Part shown: positions 24,846 to 33,047 of the stretch, in pieces | Layout: the number at the start of each line of letters is the position of its first letter | How positions within the stretch are numbered: position 1 is the first letter of the stretch | Source of the DNA: Polaromonas sp. OV174 | Lineage (GTDB): Bacteria > Pseudomonadota > Gammaproteobacteria > Burkholderiales > Burkholderiaceae_C | Assembly: GCF_900112285.1 (NCBI RefSeq) | Contig: NZ_FOKZ01000002.1 | Location: 124,001 to 188,000 of the forward strand | Reading direction: 5' to 3' | Length of the DNA: 64,000 nt | Notes under the pieces: generated by a model | What the model was told of the DNA's origin: nothing | What the model saw: the letters and a program-made list of their open reading frames with translations, nothing else | The model's database searches: none | Program-made: the position numbers and the translations under genes

Positions 24846-24890
24846 GCTTTAAACGCTATTAATTCAATAGCTGTTGAGAGTCTATTTACG
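24846..24890. repeat. Dispersed intergenic repeat, copy 8
   Basis: TTTAAACGCTATTAATTCAAT, then AGCTGTTGAGAGTCTATTTA. It lies just after trxC. Confidence 0.45.
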
Positions 24891-25190
24891 ATCTATACGG
24901 GGTCGCGCAAGTGCCTTTTCGGGATGGGGTGCAAGGCGCGATGCTTGCCCTCCGGGTTGGGGTGAAATCGGGCGATTGAGCCCCAACGCGACCCCATAGA
25001 GATCGAAAACCAATGGGATGGACGCCCCCACCCTAAACGACATCAGCGTGCCAAAGTGGAGTCGTTGATTTCTCCACTTAAACCGAGCAGGAGCGTCCAC
25101 CATGAAGACTACAACTATTCCTGATTAGCTACCTGTCTCAGACATCTTGATTTCTGAGCCCTGAGAATGATCTACACCGTCAGTGATGCA
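24891..25190. other. Non-coding stretch, probable insertion-sequence debris
   Basis: A 300-bp interval between trxC and the transposase remnant. It includes GGTGTCGTTTAGG-type and GTGGAGTCG...CTCCACTT dyad fragments and a truncated ATG reading (CACCATGAAGACTACAAC) that stops almost at once. No complete gene or recognisable terminal inverted repeat is seen. Debris is an inference from the adjacent broken transposases. Confidence 0.35.
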
Positions 25191-25193
25191 AGT

Positions 25194-26085
25194 CCATGAG
25201 GTGCCGCATGTCGATGAATGCCATTCAATTCCGGCGGGGCTGTCGATGCAAAAGTTTCACACGCGCTACGGTACAGAGCGGCAATGCGAGAGTGCCCTGT
25301 TTGCCGCCCGCTGGCACCACGGCTGGCAGTGCGCGCACTGCGGTTGCAAGCGTTTTTTTCTCACTCCCAACGGCCATGGCCGCCAGCTGTGGGAGTGCTT
25401 TATCTGCGGCTATTAGTGCTCCAGCATCGCAGGTACGGTGTTCGAGCACACCAAGCTGCCTTTCCTGGCCCTGTACCTGCTGACCCAGCACAAAGGCGGC
25501 ATCAGCGCCTTGGCGCTCAAGCGCCAGTTGGGGGTATCCGTACAAAACGGCCTGGCTGGTCAAACACAAGCTGATGCAGACCATGCTGCTGCGCGAGGCC
25601 GCGCGGCGCCTGGACGAGCGCGTGGAGATAGACGATGCGTACCTGGGCGGCGAGCGCGCGGGCCACATCCATGGCGGGCGAGGCCCCTATGGCAAGTCAG
25701 CCTTTGTCGCCGCCGTGCAGACCTGGCCCGATGGGCGCCCCCGCTGGATGCGCCTGACGCCCATTGCCGGCTTTAGCAACGACACGCTGCAGGACTGGGC
25801 TCGCCAGAACCTGGCGCCCACGGCCCATGTGGTCTCCGACGGGTTGCGCGCCTTCGCCCAAGTGCTGCAGGCGGGCGCCACGCATGAGCACCATGTGCTG
25901 GAGGGCGGGCGCCAAGCCGCCAAGACACCCCAGCTGTGCTGGGTCAACACCATGCTGGGCAACCTCAAGACAGCCCAGGCAGGCATTTACCATTCCTTTG
26001 ACCATGCCAAGTACGCCGCGCGCTACCTGGCTGAGTTTGCCTATCGCTTCTCAATCGCAGCTTTGATTTGGCGGCCAAGCCTGCT
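25194..26085 (+). pseudogene. IS1595-family (ISXO2-like) transposase, inactivated
   Basis: The intact ancestor would bind with an N-terminal zinc ribbon (HHGWQCAHCGCKRFFL, ECFICGY) and cut with a DDE-type ISXO2 domain. Damage is clear. An in-frame TAG stop near 25414 replaces a Gln codon after FICGY. A frameshift lies near 25540 after LKRQLGVS. The catalytic part continues in another frame (ERVEIDDAYLGGER, KSAFVAAVQTWPDGRP, AHVVSDGLRAF, HHVLEGGRQAA), then a last frameshift follows in the RFNRxFDLAA end near 26050. It is followed without a gap by an IS5-type remnant. Confidence 0.85.
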
Positions 26086-26340
26086 GTGTGACAGCGGCTA
26101 CGTGGGCCAGCCCTTTGCCCAAGGCGTAAAAGACATCCTGGGCGAGCACGTGACGGTGCAGATCGCCAAGCGCAGTGAACTGCACACCTTCAAGGTCATG
26201 CCCAAGCGCTAGGTGGTGGAACGCAGCTTTGCGTGGCTGGAGAAGAACAGGCGGCTGTGGAAGAGCTGTGAGAGGCATCTGAACACCAGCTTGCAGTTCA
26301 TCCATCTGGCGTTTTTGGCCCTCTTGCTCAAAAGGTCTTG
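26086..26340 (+). pseudogene. IS5-family transposase C-terminal remnant
   Basis: The frame reads DSGYVGQPFAQGVKDIL, VTVQIAKRSELHTFKVMPKR, a stop (TAG where Trp is expected), then VVERSFAWLEKNRRLWKSCE and LNTSLQFIHLAFLALLLKR. This is the C-terminal end of an IS5/IS1031-like transposase, including the YREK-like region. The N-terminal two thirds are gone. Fusion to the upstream ISXO2-like remnant leaves a chimeric open frame 25574-26212. Confidence 0.8.
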
Positions 26341-26349
26341 AACAGGTTC

Positions 26350-26742
26350 TTAGCCACCCACCCAGTGCTCGGGCGCCGCCTGCAGGGCTTGCAGCAGCAC
26401 TTGTGTGGCCGGCGCATGCGGCGTGGGCGGCAGGCTGGAGCGCTCCAGCGAGTCCAGCAGGCGCGTCAGGGTTTGCGGCTGCGGCGTCAGCGGGCCAAAA
26501 AAGCGCGTGCCCTGCACATCGGCAATCAAGAGCGTGGGGAAGGTCTCCACATCGATGTCACCGACCAGCTCGGCCTGGTCTTCGATGTCCAGCCAGGCAA
26601 AGCGGCTGGCGGGGTAGCTGGCGGCGATTTGCTCAAACACCAGCTGGTAGTCACGGCACAGGCCGCACCAGTCGGCGCACAGGCAGATCACCCAGTGCGC
26701 GGCGATTGGTTTGAGGGTTTCGGATGAAGCTGAATGACTCAT
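26350..26742 (-). CDS. Thioredoxin-like protein with a CGLC active site
   Basis: The 130-residue protein has a thioredoxin fold with active site CADWCGLCRDY (CGLC replaces CGPC) and the cis-Pro loop VETFPTLLIAD. The N-terminus has no export signal. Members with this motif are common next to YihY genes in betaproteobacteria. It lies 3 bp after the yihY-like gene stop on the same strand, so it is likely co-transcribed. Redox partner unknown. Confidence 0.85.
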   Translation of the reverse strand: MSHSASSETLKPIAAHWVICLCADWCGLCRDYQLVFEQIAASYPASRFAWLDIEDQAELVGDIDVETFPTLLIADVQGTRFFGPLTPQPQTLTRLLDSLERSSLPPTPHAPATQVLLQALQAAPEHWVGG

Positions 26743-26745
26743 TTT

Positions 26746-27969
26746 TTATAGCGCGTCGCGCAGGCGTAGTGCGGGCCAGCGGGCTTTTTCCCATAAATTT
26801 TTAACCGATTCGGCCTTGTCCAGCAGCAACTGCTGCATCAAGGGCTCCAGCGCGGTGGTGTCGGGATCGGCCAGCAGCAGGTAGCGGGACTCCAGCGACT
26901 CTTCGCTGGCGTTGAGCTGGCCCACCCAGTCCAGCGCCACCAGCGTCTCCAGCACCGGCTCGAGCTGCAGCACATCGACCTGCAGCCGCTCGGCCAGTTG
27001 CGAGGCGCTCATGCCCTTGCGCGGGCTGCGCAGGGCCTGATCGAGTTGCTGCAGCACCTCCAGCGCCAGCTGGAAGGACCAGCCGTGGCTGCTGCCGCGC
27101 CTGAGCACGCCGGCCAACAAGCTGGGCAGGTAGGCCGCAATCACCGCGCCCATCAGCACGATGACCCAGGACACGTAAATCCACACCAGCAAGATAGGCA
27201 AGGTGGCAAACGCGCCATAAACCAGCGAATAGGTCGGCACGGCGCTGAGGTAAAGACTGAGGATTTTCTTGGCGATTTCTATGCCGGCAGCCACAAACAG
27301 GCCACCGGTCCAGGCGTGCGCCCAGCGCACATAGGTATTGGGCACATAGCGGTAAAGCGCAGCCATGCCGCCGGCCACCAGAAAAAACTGCCCGATATCG
27401 AGCAAAAAGCGCAAGCTGAAGGGCAAGGTCCCCACCAGGCCGCTAGAGGCCGACAGCACATAGGAAGTCACCGCCACGCTGGCTCCCAGCACCAGCGGGC
27501 CCAGCGTGATGGCGGCCCAGTAAATCAGCACGCGCTGCGCCAGCGGGCGCGGCTTTCTGACGCGCCAGATGCTGTTGAGCGTGCGGTCTATGGTCAGTAT
27601 CAGGGTGACGGCAGTGAGCAGCAGCACCGCCAGGCCGGCGCCGCCCAGCTTGCTGGCCTGGCGGCTGAACTGGGTCAGATAGCCCAGCACCTGGCGGGCG
27701 ATGTTGTCGGGAATCAGGCTTTGCACCAGCCAGGCCTGCAGCGCGCCCTGCAGCTTGGAGAACATGGGAAAGGCGGTAAACACCGCCAGGACCACGGTAA
27801 AAAAGGGCACCAGGGCAATCGAGGTGGTAAAGGTCAGGCTGCTGGCGGTCAGGCCCATGCGGTCTTCACGAAAACGGTCGCGCAGGGTCAGCGCGGTGTA
27901 ACGCCAGGGAAAATGGGAGAGCTCGCTGAGCAAGGTCTGCAAAGCCTGCAGGTACTGCTGAAATTTCAT
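26746..27969 (-). CDS. YihY/BrkB family inner-membrane protein with a C-terminal winged-helix-like domain
   Basis: The 407-residue product has six predicted transmembrane helices at residues ~40-290 with YihY signatures: LTASSLTFTTSIALVPFFTV, DRTLNSIWRVRKPRPLAQRV and VYGAFATLPILLVWIYVSW. The C-terminal ~110 residues (KGMSASQLAERLQVDVLQLE, LLADPD) form a likely winged helix. The family was once called ribonuclease BN, which is not its activity. Start at 27969, with another in-frame ATG at 27981. It is divergent from the DUF2069 gene with only 27 bp between starts. Confidence 0.88.
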   Translation of the reverse strand: MKFQQYLQALQTLLSELSHFPWRYTALTLRDRFREDRMGLTASSLTFTTSIALVPFFTVVLAVFTAFPMFSKLQGALQAWLVQSLIPDNIARQVLGYLTQFSRQASKLGGAGLAVLLLTAVTLILTIDRTLNSIWRVRKPRPLAQRVLIYWAAITLGPLVLGASVAVTSYVLSASSGLVGTLPFSLRFLLDIGQFFLVAGGMAALYRYVPNTYVRWAHAWTGGLFVAAGIEIAKKILSLYLSAVPTYSLVYGAFATLPILLVWIYVSWVIVLMGAVIAAYLPSLLAGVLRRGSSHGWSFQLALEVLQQLDQALRSPRKGMSASQLAERLQVDVLQLEPVLETLVALDWVGQLNASEESLESRYLLLADPDTTALEPLMQQLLLDKAESVKNLWEKARWPALRLRDAL

Positions 27970-27996
27970 CCCCGGTATCATGCCACTGACAAAAAA

Positions 27997-28395
27997 ATGA
28001 CCATGAACAAAGCAAACCAAATTGATATGACGCGCTGGCTGGCGCTTGGCAGCCTGGGCGGCCTGATAGTGCTGGGCCTGGCCTGGGAAATGTGGCTGGC
28101 GCCGATACGCCCTGGCGGCTCGCTGCTGGCCCTGAAAGTGCTGCCGCTGTGCATTCCGCTGGCCGGCATCATGAAAAACCGCATGTACACCTATCGCTGG
28201 GTCAGCCTGATGGTCTGGCTGTATTTCACCGAAGGTGCCACCCGGGCCTGGAGCGACCGCGCGCCGGGCAACTACCTGGCCATGATTGAAGTCCTTTTGT
28301 GCCTGCTGCTCTTCACCGCCTGCGCCCTGCATGTGCGGGTGCGGCTTAAAAATGCGCCCCGCCCTGTGGCGGCGGCAAGCGAAAGCACCCCATGA
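27997..28395 (+). CDS. DUF2069 family membrane protein
   Basis: The 132-residue protein has four hydrophobic segments (LALGSLGGLIVLGLAWEMWL, LALKVLPLCIPLAGIMKNRM, WVSLMVWLYFTEGATRAWS, YLAMIEVLLCLLLFTACAL). The KNRMYTYRWVSLMVWLYFTEG block is typical of DUF2069. Function unknown. Its TGA overlaps the ATG of the oxidase gene (ATGA), so the two are translationally coupled. Confidence 0.82.
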   Translation: MTMNKANQIDMTRWLALGSLGGLIVLGLAWEMWLAPIRPGGSLLALKVLPLCIPLAGIMKNRMYTYRWVSLMVWLYFTEGATRAWSDRAPGNYLAMIEVLLCLLLFTACALHVRVRLKNAPRPVAAASESTP

Positions 28396-29864
28396 GCGCC
28401 AACGACGCCTTTCTTGACACCCTGAGACAAATCGCCGGCCCAGCGCAAGTGCTGTGTGGCGGCGACCTGAGCGCCTATGAGCTGGACTGGCGCAAACGCG
28501 CGCAGGGCAAGGCGCTGGCCGTGGTCAGGCCGGGCAGCACGGCAGAGGTGGCGGCCATCGTCAAGGCCTGCGCCGCTGCCGGCGTCAGCATAGTCACCCA
28601 GGGCGGCAACACCGGGCTGGTGGGCGGCTCAACCCCCGACGCCTCGGGCCGGCAGCTGGTGCTGAGCTTGCAGCGCATGAACGCCGTGCGCGAGCTGGAT
28701 GCGGCCAATCTCACCGTCACCGTCGAGGCCGGCTGCATCTTGCAAAGCCTGCAGCAAGCCGCCGAAAAAGCCGGCTTTCTGTTTCCGCTCAGCCTAGCCG
28801 CCGAAGGCAGTTGCACCCTAGGCGGCAACCTGGCCACCAATGCCGGCGGCACCCAGGTGCTGCGCTACGGCAATGCCCGCGACCTGTGTCTGGGACTGGA
28901 AGTGGTCAGCGCCGAAGGCGAGGTCTGGCATGGACTGTCCGGCCTGCGCAAGGACAACACCGGCTACGACCTGCGCGACCTGTTTGTCGGCAGCGAAGGC
29001 ACGCTGGGCATCATCACCGCCGCCACCCTCAAGCTCTACCCCCAGCCCGCCGCCCAACTGACGGCCTGGGCCGCCGTACCGTCTATGCAAGCGGCCGTCG
29101 ACCTGCTCGGGCTGGCACACCGGCACCTGGGCGCCGGCCTGACCGGCTTTGAGGTCATGGGCCAATTTGCCCTGAGCCTGGTGGCCAAGAACTTCAAGCA
29201 GCTGCGCGTGCCCTTCCTCACGCAAGCGCCAGCCCCCTCGGGGGGCAGCGCACCACACGCAGTGGGGAGCGTGGGGGCCGCTTATTGCGTGCTGCTGGAA
29301 AACTCCGATACCGAGTCCGAAAGCCATGCCAGAGAGCAGTTTGAACGTCTGCTGGAAACCGCGCTGGAACAAGGCTGCGTGACGGACGCCGTGGTGGCCG
29401 AAAACATCGCCCAGGCGCACCAGCTCTGGCACATACGCGAAAGCATTCCGCTGGCGCAGGCCGAGGAAGGCCTGAACATCAAGCACGACATCTCGATTGC
29501 CGTGTCGCGCATTCCCGAGTTTGTTGAAAAAACCGATGCCATCCTGAAGCAAGCCCTGCCCGGCGTGCGCCTGGTCAATTTCGGCCATCTGGGCGACGGC
29601 AACCTGCACTACAACGTGCAGGCGCCGGCCGACGGCGATGCGGCGGCCTTTTTGCGCGAGCATGAAGAAGCGGTCAATGCGCTGGTCTATGACTCGGTGG
29701 CGCGTTTTGGCGGCTCGATTTCTGCCGAGCATGGCGTTGGCAGCCTCAAGCTGGAAAAGCTGGAGCAGCATAAATCGCCGGTCGCCCTGGGCATGATGCG
29801 GGCCATCAAGCTGGCGCTGGACCCCAAAAACACCCTCAATCCGGGCCGGGTGCTGCGGGCATAA
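28392..29864 (+). CDS. FAD-binding oxidase of the GlcD/D-2-hydroxyglutarate dehydrogenase group, with an in-frame repeat insertion
   Basis: The 490-residue flavoprotein has a PP-loop FAD-binding domain ([16 protein letters not shown] at residues ~70-85, [32 protein letters not shown]). The C-terminal FAD-oxidase domain has the metal/substrate motifs [12 protein letters not shown] and [13 protein letters not shown]. It oxidises a D-2-hydroxyacid, the exact substrate being unclear. A stretch of ~18 residues (residues ~280-297, [20 protein letters not shown]) is encoded by a GC-rich palindromic repeat at 29229-29280 not expected in the family. The frame is preserved. Confidence 0.88.
   Translation: MSANDAFLDTLRQIAGPAQVLCGGDLSAYELDWRKRAQGKALAVVRPGSTAEVAAIVKACAAAGVSIVTQGGNTGLVGGSTPDASGRQLVLSLQRMNAVRELDAANLTVTVEAGCILQSLQQAAEKAGFLFPLSLAAEGSCTLGGNLATNAGGTQVLRYGNARDLCLGLEVVSAEGEVWHGLSGLRKDNTGYDLRDLFVGSEGTLGIITAATLKLYPQPAAQLTAWAAVPSMQAAVDLLGLAHRHLGAGLTGFEVMGQFALSLVAKNFKQLRVPFLTQAPAPSGGSAPHAVGSVGAAYCVLLENSDTESESHAREQFERLLETALEQGCVTDAVVAENIAQAHQLWHIRESIPLAQAEEGLNIKHDISIAVSRIPEFVEKTDAILKQALPGVRLVNFGHLGDGNLHYNVQAPADGDAAAFLREHEEAVNALVYDSVARFGGSISAEHGVGSLKLEKLEQHKSPVALGMMRAIKLALDPKNTLNPGRVLRA
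29229..29280. repeat. Intragenic REP-like palindromic insertion in the FAD oxidase gene
   Basis: CCAGCCCCCTCGGGGGGCAG, then CACCACACGCAGTGGGGAG and CGTGGGGGCC. It contains a CCCCCTCGGGGGG hairpin and a second dyad. It resembles a mobile repeat known to me from Comamonadaceae intergenic regions. It is 52 bp and was accommodated in frame. Confidence 0.6.
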
Positions 29865-29943
29865 TTGCAAGCTTGGCCGCCTTGCCGGCCGGTTTGCCAC
29901 GCATCCTCCGACCTTCCCCCGACTTAATTCCCACCGGTTTCCC

Positions 29944-30774
29944 ATGACTCGCCCCATACGCTCCCAATACGAAGACCTCATGCGCCTGGTGGACAGCCAG
30001 GGCGCTTTCAAGGCCGACCGCACCGGCACCGGCACCAAAAGCGTGTTCGGCCACCAGATGCGTTTTGACCTGAACGAAGGTTTTCCGCTGGTGACGACCA
30101 AAAAGGTCCACCTCAAATCCATCGTGCAGGAATTGCTGTGGTTTCTGACCGGCAGCAGCGACAACAACTGGCTGAAAGAGCGCGGCGTCACGATCTGGGA
30201 TGAATGGGCGCGCGAAGACGGCGACCTGGGCCCGGTCTACGGCGTGCAGTGGCGCAGCTGGCCGACGCCGGACGGCGGCCATATCGACCAGATCAGTGAA
30301 GTCATCAAGACGCTGAAGACCAACCCCGACTCGCGCCGCATCATCGTCAGCGCCTGGAACGTGGCCGATCTGAGCAAGATGGCGCTGATGCCTTGCCACG
30401 CCTTTTTCCAGTTTTACGTGGCCCCGCCGACCGAGGCTGGCGGCAAGGGCAAACTGAGCTGCCAGCTGTATCAGCGCAGCGCCGACATCTTCCTCGGTGT
30501 GCCCTTCAATATCGCCAGCTACGCCCTGCTCACCCACATGGTGGCGCAGCAGTGCGATCTGGACGTGGGTGACTTCATCTGGACCGGCGGCGACTGCCAT
30601 ATCTACAGCAACCACCAGGTGCAGGTCACCTTGCAACTGAGCCGTGCACCCTACCCTTATCCGACCCTGAACATCAAGCGCAAACCGGACTCCATCTTCG
30701 ACTACCAGTTTGAAGACTTCGAGTTCCTGGACTACCAGCACCACCCGGCCATCAAGGCGCCGGTGGCGGTTTGA
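29944..30774 (+). CDS. thyA: Thymidylate synthase
   Basis: Makes dTMP from dUMP using methylenetetrahydrofolate in the cytoplasm. The 276 residues are colinear with Thy[39 protein letters not shown], the catalytic cysteine in [14 protein letters not shown], and [20 protein letters not shown] with DxxH/Y residues near the end. It is followed after 4 bp by folA, the usual operon partner that regenerates tetrahydrofolate. Confidence 0.97.
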   Translation: MTRPIRSQYEDLMRLVDSQGAFKADRTGTGTKSVFGHQMRFDLNEGFPLVTTKKVHLKSIVQELLWFLTGSSDNNWLKERGVTIWDEWAREDGDLGPVYGVQWRSWPTPDGGHIDQISEVIKTLKTNPDSRRIIVSAWNVADLSKMALMPCHAFFQFYVAPPTEAGGKGKLSCQLYQRSADIFLGVPFNIASYALLTHMVAQQCDLDVGDFIWTGGDCHIYSNHQVQVTLQLSRAPYPYPTLNIKRKPDSIFDYQFEDFEFLDYQHHPAIKAPVAV

Positions 30775-30778
30775 ACCC

Positions 30779-31270
30779 ATGAGCCGCATCAACCTCATCT
30801 TCGCCCGCGCCGCCAATGGCGTGATCGGCAAGGACGGCACCATGCCCTGGCACTTGCCGGAAGACATGGCGCATTTCAAGCAACTGACGAGTGGCTGCCC
30901 GGTCATCATGGGGCGCAAGACCTGGGATTCGCTGCCGCCCAAATTCCGCCCGCTGCCGGGCCGCGCCAACATCGTGATCACCCGGCAAAACGACTGGTCG
31001 GACCAAGGTGCGCAGCGTGCTGCCAGCCTGGAAGAAGCCTTGCAACTGGCAGCGACATCGGCGACCGACATCTGGGTCATAGGCGGTGCGCAGATTTATG
31101 CGCAGGCCGAGCCGCTGGCCAGCCGCGCCGAGGTCACCGAGATCGCACAGGATTTCGAAGGCGATGCCCATGCGCCCACACTGGGTTCGGCCTGGCGCGA
31201 AACCGCACGCAGCTCGCATGTATCCGGCAAGGGTCTACCCTACAGTTTTGTCACGCTGGAACGTTCTTGA
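30779..31270 (+). CDS. folA: Dihydrofolate reductase
   Basis: Reduces dihydrofolate to tetrahydrofolate with NADPH. The 163 residues show INLIFARAANGVIGKDGTMPWHLPEDM (active-site acidic residue in the PEDM helix), CPVIMGRKTWDSLP, and the NADPH loop IWVIGGAQIYAQ. It starts 4 bp after the thyA stop. Nothing unusual is seen. Confidence 0.96.
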   Translation: MSRINLIFARAANGVIGKDGTMPWHLPEDMAHFKQLTSGCPVIMGRKTWDSLPPKFRPLPGRANIVITRQNDWSDQGAQRAASLEEALQLAATSATDIWVIGGAQIYAQAEPLASRAEVTEIAQDFEGDAHAPTLGSAWRETARSSHVSGKGLPYSFVTLERS

Positions 31271-31562
31271 GATGTGCGGCTCGATGCCAAGCATCGAGTA
31301 GCGCGGCCCGGCACTGCCGCAACACGCACACTCCCCTCGCGCTGTAGCGAGGCCAGCATCGCCTTAACCCGCCAAGCCCCGACGCTGACAGAGCGCTCAC
31401 GCATCCTCCTACAGTCCGCGCAGCCTTACGACTACCCTGGCAAAAGGGATGCGCAGTTAACCTTGACTTCGAAGCACATAGCTTCTGTTTCACCCCCATG
31501 ACTAGCGTGCTTGCCGGCTTTGCCTGGCATGCACCGGTCCCCTTCACCAACAGGAGAACCCC
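31271..31562. other. Intergenic region between folA and the PRC-barrel gene
   Basis: About 290 bp without a credible gene. It ends in ACAGGAGAACCCC, the ribosome-binding site of the next gene. No terminator with a clear T tract was found after folA. Confidence 0.4.
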
Positions 31563-31919
31563 ATGGATACAGAAAATACAGCATCAAGCATCATCTCTTC
31601 TGACAAGGTCAACGGCACAAACGTCTACAACCCTACGGGCGAAAAGCTGGGTTCGGTCGATTGCCTCATGATCGACAAGCTCTCCGGCAAGGTTAGATAC
31701 GCCGTCATGGAGTTTGGCGGTTTTCTGGGCATGGGAACTGAGCGCTACCCACTCCCTTGGGAGACGCTGAAATACGACACGAGCAAGGGAGGGTATGTGG
31801 TTTCATTGGTCAAAGACCAACTTGAGAACGCTCCACGTTATGAGCGGGACACCGCCCCGGAATACACCGACGAATACGGAAGGCGTGTGCATGACTACTA
31901 CGGCGTGCCTTATCTTTAA
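31563..31919 (+). CDS. PRC-barrel domain protein
   Basis: The 118-residue protein has one PRC-barrel (residues ~15-90: KVNGTNVYNPTGEKLGSVDC, LSGKVRYAVMEFGGFLGMG, RYPLPWETLKYD). A tail rich in Tyr/Asp/Glu (YERDTAPEYTDEYGRRVHDY) follows. Such stand-alone barrels are common stress-inducible proteins in betaproteobacteria, function not defined. A strong AGGAG site precedes the ATG. Confidence 0.88.
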   Translation: MDTENTASSIISSDKVNGTNVYNPTGEKLGSVDCLMIDKLSGKVRYAVMEFGGFLGMGTERYPLPWETLKYDTSKGGYVVSLVKDQLENAPRYERDTAPEYTDEYGRRVHDYYGVPYL

Positions 31920-31948
31920 GTGCGCTGCTAGTCGTCGCGCCTAAGTCC

Positions 31949-31970
31949 AAGCCACCTTCGGGTGGCTTTT
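31949..31970 (+). terminator. Intrinsic terminator after the PRC-barrel gene
   Basis: AAGCCACC-TTCG-GGTGGCTT followed by TT. An ultra-stable TTCG tetraloop hairpin 30 bp after the stop. Confidence 0.75.
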
Positions 31971-32103
31971 CCGCGCCCCACTCATCCAAATCCACCCTCA
32001 TCAGCATGGTTCGAGCGCAAAATGCGTCCTGCGGGGCCGGCCAGTACAGGGTATTGCTGGCCTCACGCCCGGCGCCTTGATCAACCCCATTGGAGGCAGA
32101 CCA

Positions 32104-32283
32104 ATGAAGCAGATACGAATTTGCATCGACCCGGATGTCATTTACGAGCAAAGCGTGGCCCGTCCTTGCACCGACTGGATTGACGACAGTGCCGATGCAC
32201 GGACTGCCTTTGAAGTCCTGATCAAAGCCGGAAACGAACGCTACGGCGAAAACACGCACTGGCTAGAGGAACGCGATATGTAG
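32104..32283 (+). CDS. Small hypothetical protein (59 aa)
   Basis: Encodes MKQIRICIDPDVIYEQSVAR followed by an acidic, Trp-containing tail ending HWLEERDM. The ATG is preceded by TGGAGGCAGACC, a good ribosome-binding site. No domain recognised. It is the last gene before the prophage region. Confidence 0.5.
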   Translation: MKQIRICIDPDVIYEQSVARPCTDWIDDSADARTAFEVLIKAGNERYGENTHWLEERDM

Positions 32284-32402
32284 TTCACGGCATGTGAGGT
32301 TTTGCAAAATCGGTAAATCAGAACGGCTCTTAGCCCAGTCGCATCTGAATGCTGACTGCAATCGCTCAAGGCCACGGGTCCAAATCTATCATCTAGACCA
32401 AG

Positions 32403-32430
32403 AAAAAAGCCCGCGCATTGCGGGCTCTTT
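32403..32430. terminator. Bidirectional intrinsic terminator
   Basis: AGCCCGC-GCATT-GCGGGCT with a T6 tract in the minus direction and CTTTT in the plus direction. It would end the minus-strand small gene at 32430 and any + transcript from 32104. Confidence 0.65.
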
Positions 32431-32630
32431 TACGCCTGATCTGGACCGCATCTCTGCAACTTCCAGATGCACGCCCCCACGTACAGCAGCGCCTCGGAAT
32501 CCGCCTGGTCCATCTCCAGGCGCGTGCGCTCCAGGTACTCAGCCAGGAACGCCATGGCATCGCCAGGTGCTAGTGCCTGCTCCTCTTGCGCCAATTCAGC
32601 CATAAGCGCCTGTAGCTGGGACTGATTCAT
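32430..32630 (-). CDS. Small hypothetical protein (66 aa), possibly prophage left-end gene
   Basis: The protein is helical and acidic (MNQSQLQALMAELAQEEQAL, AFLAEYLERTRLEMDQADSE) with a Cys-containing tail (VGACIWKLQRCG). No family recognised. It is followed directly by an intrinsic terminator in its own orientation, which supports it being expressed. The ribosome-binding site is weak. Confidence 0.4.
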   Translation of the reverse strand: MNQSQLQALMAELAQEEQALAPGDAMAFLAEYLERTRLEMDQADSEALLYVGACIWKLQRCGPDQA

Positions 32631-32673
32631 GCGCTCAGTGTGCGCCGGTCTGTGGTGCGACGCAATCCCCCTA

Positions 32674-32695
32674 AACCGCCCTTGAGGCGGTTTTT
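32674..32695 (+). terminator. Intrinsic terminator-like hairpin
   Basis: AACCGCC-CTTGA-GGCGGTT followed by TTTAT on the + strand. It lies in the otherwise gene-free 32631-33047 interval between the small gene and the integrase. Confidence 0.5.
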
Positions 32696-32792
32696 ATTGC
32701 CTGGACGATGGGTACGCCAGCAATACTGGATAGGATGCGGTATAGCCTCATGCGAGCCGAAAATCAGGCGCGTACTTGATGGGCAGCCATAT

Positions 32793-33047
32793 GGGTAGAT
32801 AGTCGATATATCCGACAATAAAAAAGCTACTTCTTGATTCAAAAAGGTTATTTATATTTATGAAAATCGCCACCTGCACTGTCTATCGGTGTTTCATGGA
32901 TATTCAAGGCGTCTCATCTTTTGCATTAACTTGTTGAAGTTAAAGGAAAAAATGCTTCATACTGTCTCACCCAAGCTCACCCAATCGCGTATTTATTGGG
33001 TAGCTAGGTGGGTAGCCAGCCCGCCTAGCTACCCACGCTAGCTACCC
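32793..33047. promoter_or_regulatory. Integrase upstream region with repeated GGGTAGCTAG / CTAGCTACCC elements (possible att or arm sites)
   Basis: GGGTAGATAG at 32793-32802, GGGTAGCTAGG at 32998-33008, its inverse CCTAGCTACCC at 33024-33034 and GCTAGCTACCC at 33037-33047, which abuts the integrase ATG. Inverted, regularly repeated sites beside an integrase are typical of arm-type or autoregulatory binding sites. No tRNA gene was found here to serve as attB. Confidence 0.45.

Noticed and set aside
26086..26212. A normal C-terminus of the ISXO2-like transposase
   Set aside because: The sequence is of IS5 type and the true ISXO2 end is in another frame, so the continuous open frame is accidental.
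26998..28395. A 465-codon open frame on the + strand across the yihY-like gene
   Set aside because: It is antisense to a well-supported membrane protein. Composition (long Gln/His/Arg runs) is that of a shadow frame in GC-rich DNA. Only its 3' end (27997-28395) is a real gene.
28818..30191. A 457-codon minus-strand frame across the FAD oxidase 3' end and thyA
   Set aside because: Spans two genes antisense and has no family features.
29836..31080. A 414-codon minus-strand frame over thyA-folA
   Set aside because: Both sense genes are unmistakable. The antisense frame has low-complexity composition and no start signal.
32627..32842. Possible 71-codon minus-strand gene left of the integrase
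   Set aside because: It runs through a hairpin terminator, starts at a non-ATG codon and has no ribosome-binding site.
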